Source: Alphaproteobacteria bacterium (lineage in GTDB: Bacteria; Pseudomonadota; Alphaproteobacteria; UBA8366). From it: a stretch of DNA of 64,000 bases. Below the pieces are notes generated by a model that was not told the origin of the DNA, ran no database searches, and worked only from the letters and a program-made list of their open reading frames with translations. Made by a program: the position numbers and the translations under genes. The stretch covers positions 966,725-1,030,724 of the forward strand of contig WHUA01000001.1 of assembly GCA_009377445.1 (NCBI GenBank), given 5' to 3'. Below are positions 38,588-48,856 of this stretch, one piece after another. The first letter of the stretch is position 1. Each line of letters starts with the position of its first letter.

Positions 38588-41050
38588 ATGGCAGACCGAA
38601 AGCAACGGTCGGACAGGACAGCCCAGCAGGCCACGACCACGCGGCCGGGCTCGCTGCTGGACGCGGTGCCGCTCGACATCGCGAGCGCCGTGTCGACCGA
38701 CCGCAAGCATGGCCGGCTGACGGTCCGGGTCGAGGGCGTGCTCAACGGCGCGCGGCTGAATCGCGGCCAGAACAACGGCGACCGGACCTGGTCGCTGAAT
38801 ACCGATGACCTGGATGGCCTGAAATACGTGCCGCCATATGGCGGCTTCACCTCGCATACGCTGTGGATACGCGTGCTGGCGATGGACGACGGATTCGCCA
38901 ACACGGTCGCCGTGTTCGCGCTCGAAGTCGATCCCGACTCCCTGCCGCCGCGCCTGCCCCATGCGGTGCCCGAGGAGTCTCGGGCCGCCGAAGCTGCGCC
39001 GGTCCAGCGTCCGGCGAAGAAGGCGAAGCCTGACACTGCGGCAGCGGATCTGGCTGAGGTCAAGGCGCAATGGGAGGCGGAAAGCAGCGCCCAGGTCGAA
39101 ACCGTGCGCGCGAAGCTCGAGGCGGATGGCAAGCGCCACGTGGCCGAGGCGCAGAAGAAGCACGCCGCCGACATGGCGAAGCAGATCAAGGACGCCAAAG
39201 CCGAGTGGCAGAAGGAAGCCGAGCAGAGCCTCGCCCAGGCCCGGAAAGCCTGGCAGCAGGAAGCCGAAAAGCAGGTCGCCGAAGCAAAAGCCGCCGCCGA
39301 GGCGCAGATGCTGCGACGGACCAAATCCGATTCGGGCGCGAAAGCCGTCGACCAGGCTGCGTTGGCCCAGGAGCTGTCCGACCGGGAATCGCGTCTTCGC
39401 GCGATGGAGAAGCGCGCGGCGGACGCGGAGAAGGCCGCCCGGGAAGCCGCGGCCGGGCACGCCGAATCTCAGGAACGCTCGAAAGCGCTGGAGAACGAGC
39501 TGGGCAAGGCCGAAGCGCGCGCCGCCGCTGCCGAAAAGGCGGTGCAGGCGACCGATGCGAGGCTGGTCGAGGCGATGGCCAAGCTGGCGCGCGCGGACGA
39601 TGCGGTAAAGAGGGCGGAGAAGGATGCCGCGGCATCCGCCGATGATCGGATCAACGTCTTGCGCGGCGAGATGGCGGCGAAGGAAAAAGCGCAGGCTGCC
39701 CGGATCAAGTCGGCGCAGGATGAAACCCGGGAAGCCGTCGACGCGGAGTATGTGCAGGCGCTGGAAGCGCTGCGCCGGCAGCACGCGGACGAACTGAAGC
39801 AGACGGTTGCGCAGGAAAAGGCGCAACTCGAGACGGAGTTCGAGAGCCGCCTGTCGGATATCCAGGCCGAGCTGGAGAAATCGGCGAGCCAGCGCGTCGG
39901 CGCCGTCGAGAGCGGAATCCAGAACGCCATCGCCGACGCCTGCGCCACGGCGGTGGCCGAGGCGCGGTCCGATTGGGAGCGCGAACACGAAAGACGCCTA
40001 GCCGAGGCATCGGAAGCATGGAAGCGCGACCAGGACCAGCGCCTTGCCGCCGCCCGCATCGAATGGGACGGCGAGCGCGAGGAGGCGATGGCCGGCGCGC
40101 AGGCAGAGTGGCAGAAGGAGCTGGAGGCGGCTCTCGCCACGGCTTCCATGGAAGCCGGGATTGCGCGCGAGGCCGCGCTTGCCGAAAAGGACGCCTATTG
40201 GCAGGAGGAGATCGAGCGGCGCGTCAATGAGGCGCAGTCGGAAGGATCCGCCGGCCTGGACCGTCGCCTCGAAGCGGCGCGGGGGGAATGGGAGCGCGCC
40301 CACGAGGCCGCGTTGATCGAGCGCGACGACGCCTGGCGCGACCACACGGAGAAAAAGCTCGAGGAAGCCCACGAACAGTGGCGGGCCGATGAGAACCGGC
40401 GCTTCGCCGCCGCAAGGGCGGAATGGCATCAGGCGGCGCAGGAGGCGTTCGCCGCGCACCCCGGCGCCGCGCTGCCGCCGTCCCAGGAGCCGGCGCCGGC
40501 GGCAGGGGAACCGTCGGGAATGCCTTTCCTTAATTTGCAGGAGAAGCTGCCCCAGGCCGAGATGCCGCCCGCGCCGAGCCGGCGCAGCGCGCGCGGCGGC
40601 GGCAGTGTTTTCCGCAAGCTATACCGCTCGACCATCGGCAGGCTGCCGATACGCGGCATGGTGCGGATCGCCGCGTTGCTGCTTCTCGTCGTCGCGGGCT
40701 TCTACGCCTACCCGTATCTTCAGCCGTTCTTCATCCAGCGCATTGCGCCGATCACCAGCGACATCGCCGCCAAGGTCCAGGGAATCGGCGAGCGCATGTG
40801 GACGCCGAGCCATACGCCGGAGGTAAAAATCTCTCCCCTCGTCGGCACGCGAAAGTTCATCCGCCCGAGCTCGGCAAACCTGCGGTCGACCCCGACGACC
40901 AACGCCGACGTCGTGGGAGTCGTCGAACGGGCCACCGTGGTCGAGATCGTCAGCGACAAGGGCGACTGGCTGGAGGTTCGCACCATCGGCCGCACGGCGA
41001 AGCAGGGCTGGATCCATCGCTCGCTTCTTGCGGAAAAGCCGTTCGGCTGA
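38588..41050 (+). CDS. Uncharacterised coiled-coil membrane protein: adhesin-type Ig/cadherin-like N-domain, 15-residue W repeats, one TM helix, C-terminal SH3b-like domain
   Basis: Read from translation: GARLNRGQNNGDRTWSLNTDDLDGLKYVPP; repeated W-x7-hydrophobic-x6 units at aa 162-236 and 463-627; TM MVRIAALLLLVVAGFYAYPYLQPFF; SH3b-like FIRPSSANLRSTPTTNADVVGVVERATVVEIVSDKGDWLEVRTIGRTAKQGWIHRSLL. Confidence 0.85.
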   Translation: MADRKQRSDRTAQQATTTRPGSLLDAVPLDIASAVSTDRKHGRLTVRVEGVLNGARLNRGQNNGDRTWSLNTDDLDGLKYVPPYGGFTSHTLWIRVLAMDDGFANTVAVFALEVDPDSLPPRLPHAVPEESRAAEAAPVQRPAKKAKPDTAAADLAEVKAQWEAESSAQVETVRAKLEADGKRHVAEAQKKHAADMAKQIKDAKAEWQKEAEQSLAQARKAWQQEAEKQVAEAKAAAEAQMLRRTKSDSGAKAVDQAALAQELSDRESRLRAMEKRAADAEKAAREAAAGHAESQERSKALENELGKAEARAAAAEKAVQATDARLVEAMAKLARADDAVKRAEKDAAASADDRINVLRGEMAAKEKAQAARIKSAQDETREAVDAEYVQALEALRRQHADELKQTVAQEKAQLETEFESRLSDIQAELEKSASQRVGAVESGIQNAIADACATAVAEARSDWEREHERRLAEASEAWKRDQDQRLAAARIEWDGEREEAMAGAQAEWQKELEAALATASMEAGIAREAALAEKDAYWQEEIERRVNEAQSEGSAGLDRRLEAARGEWERAHEAALIERDDAWRDHTEKKLEEAHEQWRADENRRFAAARAEWHQAAQEAFAAHPGAALPPSQEPAPAAGEPSGMPFLNLQEKLPQAEMPPAPSRRSARGGGSVFRKLYRSTIGRLPIRGMVRIAALLLLVVAGFYAYPYLQPFFIQRIAPITSDIAAKVQGIGERMWTPSHTPEVKISPLVGTRKFIRPSSANLRSTPTTNADVVGVVERATVVEIVSDKGDWLEVRTIGRTAKQGWIHRSLLAEKPFG

Positions 41051-41146
41051 AGCCGGACGCCAGACCGCCCATTTTCACGCCGCCGATTGAGGCATGCGCC
41101 CCGCCGTGAGATAGTCGTCTCATTGGTCCGCCGGGAGCATCGCTGC

Positions 41147-42808
41147 ATGAACGCCACGCCGTCGAGTTCCGATCAGTTCGATCCCGTAACCCTCGAGATT
41201 CTATGGAGCCGCCTGATCTCGATCGCGGACGAATCCGCCGCCGCGCTCCTGCGTACCTCTTTCTCGACCATCGTGCGGGAATCGAACGATTTCGGGACCG
41301 TCCTGATGGACGCCAACGGCGATTCGCTGTCCGAGAATACGGGCGGAATTCCGTCTTTTTCGGGCATCCTGCCGCGGACGCTCAAGCATTTCCTCGCCAA
41401 GTATCCGCGTGAGACGTGGAAGCCCGGGGATTGCGTGATCACCAACGATCCCTGGCTCGCGACCGGGCATCTGCCGGACATCACCGTCGCCATGCCGATC
41501 TTCTTCGAGGGCAAGCTGGTCGGTTTCTCCGGCTCGATCGCCCATTCGCCCGACATCGGCGGCTCGCTGTGGTCGGCCGACTGCCGCGAGCTGTTCGAGG
41601 AAGGCATCCGCATCCCGCCAATGAAGTTCCTCCGCGAGGGCAAGCCGAATCAGGACCTGCTGGACATGATCCTCGGCAACGTCCGCCTGCCGGATCAGGT
41701 GCTGGGCGACCTGAACGCCCAGGTGACGGCCAACCAGGTGTGCGGGAAGCGCCTGGCCGAGTTTCTCGAGGATGCGCGGCTCGCCAATGTCGAGGGCCTG
41801 TCGCGGGCGCTGCAGACCCGGGCGGAATCCGCCATGCGCAACGCCATCGAGACGGTCCCGGACGGCAGGTATCATGCGACGCTCGACGCCGACGGCTTCG
41901 ATGAAGACGAAACCCATATCGAATGCACGATCACGGTCGCGGGCTCCGACCTCACCGTCGATTACGCCGGGACTTCGAAGCAGATCAGCCGCGGCCTCAA
42001 CACGGTGATGAACTACACCTATGCCTACTCCGCCTATCCCATCAAATGCGCGCTCGATCCGCGCACGCCGCGCAACGAGGGCTCCTACCGGCCGATCCTG
42101 GTCACGGCGCCGGAAGGCTGCATCCTGAACCCGCGTTATCCCGCGCCATGCAACGCGCGACAGCTTACCGGGCATCTCCTGGCCGGGGTGATCTATCGGG
42201 CGCTGGCGCAGGCCATTCCAGACCTGGTGCTCGCCGACTGCGGCAGCGCCCCGTCGATGCGCGCGGTGTTCAACGGCCTCGACCGCCAGGGCAATCGCTT
42301 TTCGCAGATCCTGTTCGCGAGCGGCGGCATGGGCGCCTGCCCGCACAAGGACGGCCTCTCGACGACCGCCTTTCCCACCAACTCGGGCGCGGGAAGCATC
42401 GAGGCCTTCGAGAGCATCTCGCCGCTCATCGTCTGGCGGAAGGAGTACCGCACCGATTCCGGCGGCGCGGGGAAGTATCGCGGCGGGCTTGGGCAGGAAT
42501 GCGAAATCGAGAACCGCTCGGACGTGCCGCTGCAGCTTTCGCTGCTGTCCGACCGCTGGCGTCATCCGGCGATGGGCGTGCTCGGCGGCGAGCCCGGCGC
42601 CACCAGCGAAATCCGCTTCAGCGACGGGACGATCCCGCACCAGAAGTCCCGCACGCAGATCGCGCCCGGCATGCGGCTGCACATGCGCTTCGCTGGCGGC
42701 GGCGGTTACGGCGAGCCATCCGAGCGTGACGGCGGGCAGATCCGCGACGACGTCAAGAACGGCTACATAACCAAGGCCGCCGCGAGCCGCGACTACGGCC
42801 GGTCGTAG
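41147..42808 (+). CDS. hyuB: Hydantoinase B/oxoprolinase family protein
   Basis: FDPVTLEILWSRLISIADESAAALLRTSFSTIVRESNDFGTVLMDANGDSLSENTGGIPSFSG...NDPWLATGHLPDITVAMPIF...GGGGYGEPSERD. Confidence 0.94.
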   Translation: MNATPSSSDQFDPVTLEILWSRLISIADESAAALLRTSFSTIVRESNDFGTVLMDANGDSLSENTGGIPSFSGILPRTLKHFLAKYPRETWKPGDCVITNDPWLATGHLPDITVAMPIFFEGKLVGFSGSIAHSPDIGGSLWSADCRELFEEGIRIPPMKFLREGKPNQDLLDMILGNVRLPDQVLGDLNAQVTANQVCGKRLAEFLEDARLANVEGLSRALQTRAESAMRNAIETVPDGRYHATLDADGFDEDETHIECTITVAGSDLTVDYAGTSKQISRGLNTVMNYTYAYSAYPIKCALDPRTPRNEGSYRPILVTAPEGCILNPRYPAPCNARQLTGHLLAGVIYRALAQAIPDLVLADCGSAPSMRAVFNGLDRQGNRFSQILFASGGMGACPHKDGLSTTAFPTNSGAGSIEAFESISPLIVWRKEYRTDSGGAGKYRGGLGQECEIENRSDVPLQLSLLSDRWRHPAMGVLGGEPGATSEIRFSDGTIPHQKSRTQIAPGMRLHMRFAGGGGYGEPSERDGGQIRDDVKNGYITKAAASRDYGRS

Positions 42809-42825
42809 GGAACATTGGAAAAACG

Positions 42826-44910
42826 ATGGACAAGCGTGTGCGCGTCGGCGTCGACGTCGGGGGAACTTTTACGGATTTTGTGCTGGTCGACGAAGACCGC
42901 GATCTCATCTTCACCGGCAAGCGCCTGACCACCTCGGAAGACCCGAGTATCGCCATCACCGAGGGCGTGGCCCGGCTGCTGAAGGAAGCCGGGACGGACG
43001 CGCGCCGGCTCAGCAGTGTGGTGCACGGCACGACGCTGGTGACCAACACCATCATCGAGCGCACGGGCGCGAAGGTTGGGCTGATCACCAGCATGGGTTT
43101 CCGCGACGCGCTCGAGATGGGGCGCGAAATTCGCTACGACTTGTACGATCTGTTTCTCGAATCGCCGCCGACGCTGGTGCCGCGCTATCTCCGCTGCGAA
43201 GTCGCCGGGCGGGTGGCGCCGGACGGCGCGGTGCTGCAGGATTTCGATGAGAAAGGGTTTCGCGAGGTCGCACGCAAGCTGGTCGAGGACGAGAAGGTCG
43301 AGGCGATCGCCGTCTGCTTCATGCACGCCTACCGCAATCCGGAGCACGAGCGCCGGGCCAAGGCGATCCTCGCCGAGACGTTCGGCGGCGTTCCGGTGAC
43401 GATCTCGTCCGAGGTCGCGCCGGAGATCCGCGAGTTCGAAAGGACCAGCACGACCTGCGCCAATGCCTACGTGCAGCCGATGATGCTGCGATATCTCGAA
43501 CGGCTCGACAACAATCTCCGCGACATGGGGCTGAACGGTGCGCTCTACGTCATGCTGTCGGGCGGCGGCATCACCACGGTGCGCTCCGCGCAGGCCTATC
43601 CGATCCGGCTGGTCGAATCCGGACCGGCGGCGGGGGCGATGGCGGCGTCGTTCTACAGCGGCCTCACCGGCGTCGAGAACCTGATCTCTTTCGATATGGG
43701 CGGCACGACCGCGAAGATGTGCCTGATCGACGGCGGCCGTCCGGACCGCAAGCATGATTTCGAGGCGGGCCGGGTGCGCCGCTTCATGAAGGGATCGGGC
43801 CTGCCGCTCAAGGTTTCCGTCGTCGACATGATCGAGATCGGCGCCGGGGGCGGCAGCCTGGCCCACATCGACGGCATGGGGCTGCTCAAGGTCGGGCCGC
43901 GCAGCGCGGGATCGAACCCCGGACCGGTCTGCTACAACCTCGGCGGCACGGAGCCGGCGGTGACCGATGCGGATCTTTTCTTAGGGTATCTCAATCCCGA
44001 TTACTTCCTCGGCGGGGAGATGAAGCTCGACATGACCACCGTCGAGCGCGCGATCGGCGAGAAGCTGGCGAAGCCGCTCGGCCTGTCGACCCTCGAAGCC
44101 GCGGTCGGCATCCATGACATCGTCAATGAAAACATGGCGGCGGCCACCCGCATGCATCTCGCCGAAAAAGGGCGCGACCCGCGCCGCTACGCCATGATCG
44201 CGTTCGGCGGCGCCGGACCGGTGCACGCCTACAACCTGGCGCGGCTGCTCAAGCTCGGGCGGCTCATCGTGCCGCTCGGCGCCGGCGTGACATCGGCCTT
44301 GGGCTTCCTGGTCGCGGCGCCGGCGATCGATTACGTACGGAGCTACGTGTCGCGGCTGGAGCAGATCGACTGGCCGCATCTCAATGCGCTGTTCGGCGAG
44401 ATGGAGGACGAGGCCCGCGATCTCCTGATCGAATCGGGCGCCCGGCCGGACGAGATCACGATGACGCGCAGCGCCGACATGCGCCATGTCGGGCAAGGAT
44501 TCGAGATCTCCGTGCCGGCCCCGAATGGAACGCTCGACACGGCCGCCTCGGCCGGCCTGCGCGAATCCTTCTTCGCGGCATACCAGCGGCTTTTCGAGCG
44601 CACGGTGCGCGAGGTGCCGATCGAGGCGCTGAACTGGCGGCTGGCGGCGTCGGCGCCCGTGCCCAACATCGCCCTGAACTTCGGCGGCCAGCCGGTCGGC
44701 AGCGGCAAGGCGCTGAAGGGACAGCGCGACGTTTACTTTGCCGAGACGGGCTTCGCGCCTTGCAAGGTCTACGACCGCTACGCTTTGAATCCCGGCGACA
44801 CGCTCGAAGGGCCGGCGGTCGTCGAGGAGCGGGAGTCGACCACGGTGGTCGGCCCCGGCGCCAAGGTCAGCGTCGACGGCTTCCATAATCTCGTGATCGA
44901 AATGCCGTGA
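42826..44910 (+). CDS. hyuA: Hydantoinase A/oxoprolinase family protein
   Basis: VRVGVDVGGTFTDFVLVDEDRDLIFTGKRLTT...VVHGTTLVTNTIIERTGAKVGLITSMGFRD...ISFDMGGTTAKMCLIDGG. Confidence 0.95.
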   Translation: MDKRVRVGVDVGGTFTDFVLVDEDRDLIFTGKRLTTSEDPSIAITEGVARLLKEAGTDARRLSSVVHGTTLVTNTIIERTGAKVGLITSMGFRDALEMGREIRYDLYDLFLESPPTLVPRYLRCEVAGRVAPDGAVLQDFDEKGFREVARKLVEDEKVEAIAVCFMHAYRNPEHERRAKAILAETFGGVPVTISSEVAPEIREFERTSTTCANAYVQPMMLRYLERLDNNLRDMGLNGALYVMLSGGGITTVRSAQAYPIRLVESGPAAGAMAASFYSGLTGVENLISFDMGGTTAKMCLIDGGRPDRKHDFEAGRVRRFMKGSGLPLKVSVVDMIEIGAGGGSLAHIDGMGLLKVGPRSAGSNPGPVCYNLGGTEPAVTDADLFLGYLNPDYFLGGEMKLDMTTVERAIGEKLAKPLGLSTLEAAVGIHDIVNENMAAATRMHLAEKGRDPRRYAMIAFGGAGPVHAYNLARLLKLGRLIVPLGAGVTSALGFLVAAPAIDYVRSYVSRLEQIDWPHLNALFGEMEDEARDLLIESGARPDEITMTRSADMRHVGQGFEISVPAPNGTLDTAASAGLRESFFAAYQRLFERTVREVPIEALNWRLAASAPVPNIALNFGGQPVGSGKALKGQRDVYFAETGFAPCKVYDRYALNPGDTLEGPAVVEERESTTVVGPGAKVSVDGFHNLVIEMP

Positions 44911-44916
44911 GGCCGG

Positions 44917-45133
44917 TGCGCATGGACTCCGCGGACAAGCCGTGGAGAGACGATCTTTTTATTCTTGAACCATTTACACACGTCATGCCGCGGCTTGTCC
45001 CACTACTGTCCGGTTCAGCAGCGATCGGGCGGATAAGCCGGCGCGCATGGACTCGCGGAACAAGTCCGCGAGTGACGACTTTATTATGAACCAAACACTT
45101 ATCGTCATTGCCGCACTTGTTGCGGCAATCCAC
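44917..45133. repeat. Tandem pair of dispersed palindromic repeat copies between convergent genes
   Basis: Copy 1 gcgcatggactccgcggacaagccgtggagagacga...cgtcatgccgcggcttgtccc (about 44917-45002); copy 2 gcgcatggactcgcggaacaagtccgcgagtgacga...cgtcattgccgcacttgttgcggcaatccacg (about 45042-45133). Confidence 0.75.
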
Positions 45134-45164
45134 GGCTGGGTCTGCGACCGGCGCCTCGAAGGTC

Positions 45165-46850
45165 TCAACCCTTCGCCGCGGCCTTCGCCCAACTGTCCCG
45201 AAGCCCGATGGTGCGGTTGAAGACCGGGCGGCCCGGCGCCGTGTCGGGATCGGCGCAGAAATAGCCGAGGCGCTCGAACTGCACCGCCTCTCCAACGGCG
45301 GCATCGGCCAGGCTCGGCTCCAGGCGGCAGCCGGCGAGCGTCTCCAACGACTGCGGATCGATGTCGGCCAGGTAATCCCCGCCGGCGCCCGGATCGGGAC
45401 GGCCGAACAGATGCCCGTACTGGCGCACTTCCGCCGGAATCGATTTCTCCGCATCGACCCAGTGGATCGTCGCCTTGACCTTGCGGCCGTCCGGCGCGTT
45501 CCCGCCGCGCGTTTCCGGGTCGTAGGTGCAGCGCAGCTCGACCACCTCGCCGGCGGCGTTCTTGACCACGTCGCGGCAGGTGATGAAGTAGGCGAAGCGC
45601 AGCCGCACCTCGCGGCCGGGGGCTAGGCGGAAGAACTTCTTCGGCGGGTCCTCCATGAAGTCCTCCCGCTCGATATAGATCTCCCGGCTGAACGGAACGC
45701 GGCGCGTGCCCACGTCCGGGCGCTCGGGGTGATTGACCGCTTCGAGCTCTTCCTTCTTGCCCTCGGGATAGTTCTCGATCACGACCTTGAGCGGGCGCAG
45801 CACCGCCATGCGCCGCTCCGCGGTCTTGTTCAGCATCTCGCGGATGCAGTGGTCCAGCATGGCGATCTCGATCGTGCTGTCGCTTTTCGTGATTGCGAGA
45901 CGGCTTATGAAATCGCGGATTGCCGCCGCCGGCACGCCGCGCCGCCGGAAGCCGGAGATCGTCGGCATCCGCGGATCGTCCCAGCCCCCGACATGGCCTT
46001 CGCGGACGAGTTGAACCAGCCGCCGCTTCGACAGCACCGTGTGGGTCAGGTTGAGCCGGGAGAACTCGTACTGACGCGGCCGCGACGGCACCGGCAGGTT
46101 CTCGATGAGCCAGTCGTATAGCGGGCGATGGTCCTCGAACTCCAGCGTGCAGAGCGAATGGGTGATGCCCTCGATGGCGTCCGACTGGCCGTGCGCGTAG
46201 TCGTAGGTCGGGTAGATGCACCAGGCATCGCCGGTGCGCGGATGATGCGCGTGCAGGATGCGGTAGAGCACCGGATCGCGCAGGTTGATGTTGCCCGACG
46301 CCATGTCGATCTTCGCCCGGAGCACGCGCGCGCCGTCGGGGAACTCGCCCGCCCGCATGCGGCGGAACAGGTCGAGGCTCTGTTCGGGGGGGCGGTTGCG
46401 GAACGGGCTTTCCCGTCCGGGCTCCGTCAGCGTGCCGCGATACTCGCGGATCTCGTCGGCCGACAGGTCGTCGACATAGGCTTTGCCATCCCCGATCAGC
46501 CGTTCCGCCCACGCGTAGAGCCGCTCGAAGTAGTCCGAGGCATGGTACAGGTGGGTGCCCCAGTCGAAGCCTAGCCAGCGCACATCCGCCTGGATGGCGT
46601 CGATGTACTCCTGCTCCTCCTTGGTGGGATTGGTGTCGTCGAAGCGGAGATGGCAGCGCCCGGCAAATTCCCGGGCGATGCCGAAATTGAGGCAGATCGA
46701 CTTGGCGTGGCCGATGTGGAGATAGCCGTTCGGCTCGGGCGGAAAGCGCGTGACGACCGTCTCGTGCCGCCCGGCGCTGAGATCCGCGCGGATCGCCTCG
46801 CGGATGAAGTCGCGGATCGCCTCGCCTTCCGTCGTGCCGTCGTCGTTCAT
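45165..46850 (-). CDS. glnS: Glutamine--tRNA ligase
   Basis: [31 protein letters not shown] (HIGH motif), [32 protein letters not shown] (KMSKS region). Confidence 0.96.
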   Translation of the reverse strand: MNDDGTTEGEAIRDFIREAIRADLSAGRHETVVTRFPPEPNGYLHIGHAKSICLNFGIAREFAGRCHLRFDDTNPTKEEQEYIDAIQADVRWLGFDWGTHLYHASDYFERLYAWAERLIGDGKAYVDDLSADEIREYRGTLTEPGRESPFRNRPPEQSLDLFRRMRAGEFPDGARVLRAKIDMASGNINLRDPVLYRILHAHHPRTGDAWCIYPTYDYAHGQSDAIEGITHSLCTLEFEDHRPLYDWLIENLPVPSRPRQYEFSRLNLTHTVLSKRRLVQLVREGHVGGWDDPRMPTISGFRRRGVPAAAIRDFISRLAITKSDSTIEIAMLDHCIREMLNKTAERRMAVLRPLKVVIENYPEGKKEELEAVNHPERPDVGTRRVPFSREIYIEREDFMEDPPKKFFRLAPGREVRLRFAYFITCRDVVKNAAGEVVELRCTYDPETRGGNAPDGRKVKATIHWVDAEKSIPAEVRQYGHLFGRPDPGAGGDYLADIDPQSLETLAGCRLEPSLADAAVGEAVQFERLGYFCADPDTAPGRPVFNRTIGLRDSWAKAAAKG

Positions 46851-46980
46851 CCGATCTTGCTCCGGGGCTGAATTCCGCGAGGCGGGACGCCCGCCCGGCA
46901 GCCTGCCTGGCGGAAGTGTCTGCCAGAAATATGCCGTTGCGCCAAGCCGAAGTCCGGCCTGCCGGCGGCCGTGGAGGAAA

Positions 46981-47850
46981 TTACGCCGCTTCGTCCACGA
47001 TCGGGTTCCGCAGCACGCCGACCTGCTCGATCTCGATCTCGCAGACGTCGCCGGCCTTCATCCAGACCGGGGGCTTCCGGGCATGGCCGACGCCCGCCGG
47101 CGTCCCCATGACCAGGACGTCGCCCGGCTCGAGGGTCATGAACTCCGTCAGCAGCGCCACGGTTTCCCGCACGTCGAACAGCATCATGCTCGTATTCGCG
47201 TCCTGCATGACGGTACCGTTGAGGCGGGACTGGATGCGGAGGCCCTCCGCCCCCGGCGGCAGCTCGTCCGCGGTCACGAATTCGGGGCCGAACCCGCCGG
47301 TCGAATCGAAGTTCTTGCCCGCGGTCCACTGCGAGGTCTTGCGCTGGTATTCGCGGATCGATCCTTCGTTGAAGATGGAGTAGCCCGCTATGACCGACAG
47401 CGCGTCCTTTTCCGCGACGTGGCGCGCTTTGCGGCCGACGATGGCCACCAGCTCCGCCTCATAGTCGAGCTGCTCGGAGCAGCGCGGGCGGACGATCGGC
47501 TCCTTATGGGCCACGAGGCTGGTCCGGCTCCGCATGAACAGCGAGGGGTAGGTCGGCTTCGCGTGCCCACCTTCGGTGGCGTGGTCCGCGTAGTTCAGGC
47601 CGAGGCAGACGATCTTACCGGCATTGGTGATCGGCGGATGGAACTTCAGTTTCTCGAACGGCGTCCGCAGCGCCCGGCCGGCCTTGGCGGCGACCGTCGC
47701 GGCGCGGTCGAAGGCGTCCGGACCCGCCTGGAGAAATCCGAGCAGGTTGCGCGGCAGGCCCGTATCGGCCGCCTCGAGATCGACGATTTCGTCGCCGACC
47801 CGGAAACCGAGCGCCGGTCGCCCGTTTTTGTCGAAGGATGTCAATCGCAT
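46981..47850 (-). CDS. Fumarylacetoacetate hydrolase family protein
   Basis: [17 protein letters not shown]...[44 protein letters not shown]...[42 protein letters not shown]. Confidence 0.95.
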   Translation of the reverse strand: MRLTSFDKNGRPALGFRVGDEIVDLEAADTGLPRNLLGFLQAGPDAFDRAATVAAKAGRALRTPFEKLKFHPPITNAGKIVCLGLNYADHATEGGHAKPTYPSLFMRSRTSLVAHKEPIVRPRCSEQLDYEAELVAIVGRKARHVAEKDALSVIAGYSIFNEGSIREYQRKTSQWTAGKNFDSTGGFGPEFVTADELPPGAEGLRIQSRLNGTVMQDANTSMMLFDVRETVALLTEFMTLEPGDVLVMGTPAGVGHARKPPVWMKAGDVCEIEIEQVGVLRNPIVDEAA

Positions 47851-47924
47851 CTATGCATACCTCTGCTTGGCTGTCGGCATGCATTATCGCCAAATCCGAC
47901 GCGAAATGAAGCCCGCCGATTTTG

Positions 47925-48695
47925 CTATCGCGACGAGGCGCTGGCTTTGGCGCTACCGCCTTCGTCGCCGGCGATCTCCCGCAGCAGCTTCCGGCTGATG
48001 GCGCGCTCGATGTCGGCGAAGCTTTTCGCGACCACGATGAAGGCGTCGGGGCCGGCGATTACCTCTTCCTTGTAGTATTGCGCCATCTGGCCCGGCGCGA
48101 GGTTGCTTGCGTCCAGGCTTCGCTCGTTTTCGATCGGCAGGCCGTTGATCGTGACGTTCCAACTCAGTGCGGAAGCGCGGACAGGCGCCAGCGGCGGGCC
48201 ATCGTTGCTCCGGCCGTCGCCGGAAATGTCGATTACCTTGCGGTCGCCTTCATGGGGCGAGCGCCGAAGCAGGTTGAGGGAATAGGAAACCGCGGCGCTG
48301 ATCGAGGTGAAATGGCCCTTCCGCACCGCCGCTTCCTTCAACTTGCTGCCGAAGGCCTTTGCGCTCTGGAGATCTTCGATGATCATCCAATCGGTGACCA
48401 GCGTCTGTTCGCTGGAATCCGCCCATTCGAAATAGCTGACGGCGATGCGGCCGTGCTTGCCGGCCTTGATGGCCTCGATGATGTCCGATCGCTCGAAGGC
48501 GTTGATATAGCCCCGCCGCTGCAACTGCATCTCTTCGATATCGATACTGTCGGACACGTCGACGGCAAGCACAAGGGTGAGGTCGACCGGTTCGGCCTTT
48601 GCGCCGAACGCCGTCAGCAGGAGGAGCAGCGTCAAAAGCGCATGCCAGCGCAACCGGCCGCCGCGCCGACGCGACAGGGGAGCTCCATTGTCCAT
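47925..48695 (-). CDS. DUF1194 (VWA-like) secreted protein
   Basis: Signal peptide, VDLTLVLAVDVSDSIDIEEMQLQRRGYINAF (MIDAS-like DxSxS), KVIDISGDGRSNDG; start 48695 (MDNGAPL). Confidence 0.85.
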   Translation of the reverse strand: MDNGAPLSRRRGGRLRWHALLTLLLLLTAFGAKAEPVDLTLVLAVDVSDSIDIEEMQLQRRGYINAFERSDIIEAIKAGKHGRIAVSYFEWADSSEQTLVTDWMIIEDLQSAKAFGSKLKEAAVRKGHFTSISAAVSYSLNLLRRSPHEGDRKVIDISGDGRSNDGPPLAPVRASALSWNVTINGLPIENERSLDASNLAPGQMAQYYKEEVIAGPDAFIVVAKSFADIERAISRKLLREIAGDEGGSAKASASSR

Positions 48696-48856
48696 CGCAT
48701 GATTTAGGCGCAACGAATCCGGCAGATCAAGACATTCGATGAAGTCGCGGAATTTTAGGCGCGATTCCTGGAAAACACCGCTCATGCCTTGCCACGGAAA
48801 GCGATCCTGCTGACCGCGGCATCGGCGGTCAAGGCCGATAAGCGGCAAGCCGGCGG

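Noticed and set aside
39071-40468. Coiled-coil gene as a simple heptad myosin-like rod
   Set aside because: The W and hydrophobic positions recur at 15-residue, not 7-residue, spacing in two blocks; only the middle section (aa ~240-445) looks heptad-like.
44867-45454. ORF reading VTRGLVPRVHARRL...
   Set aside because: This is the translation of the palindromic repeat elements between hyuA and glnS, not a gene.
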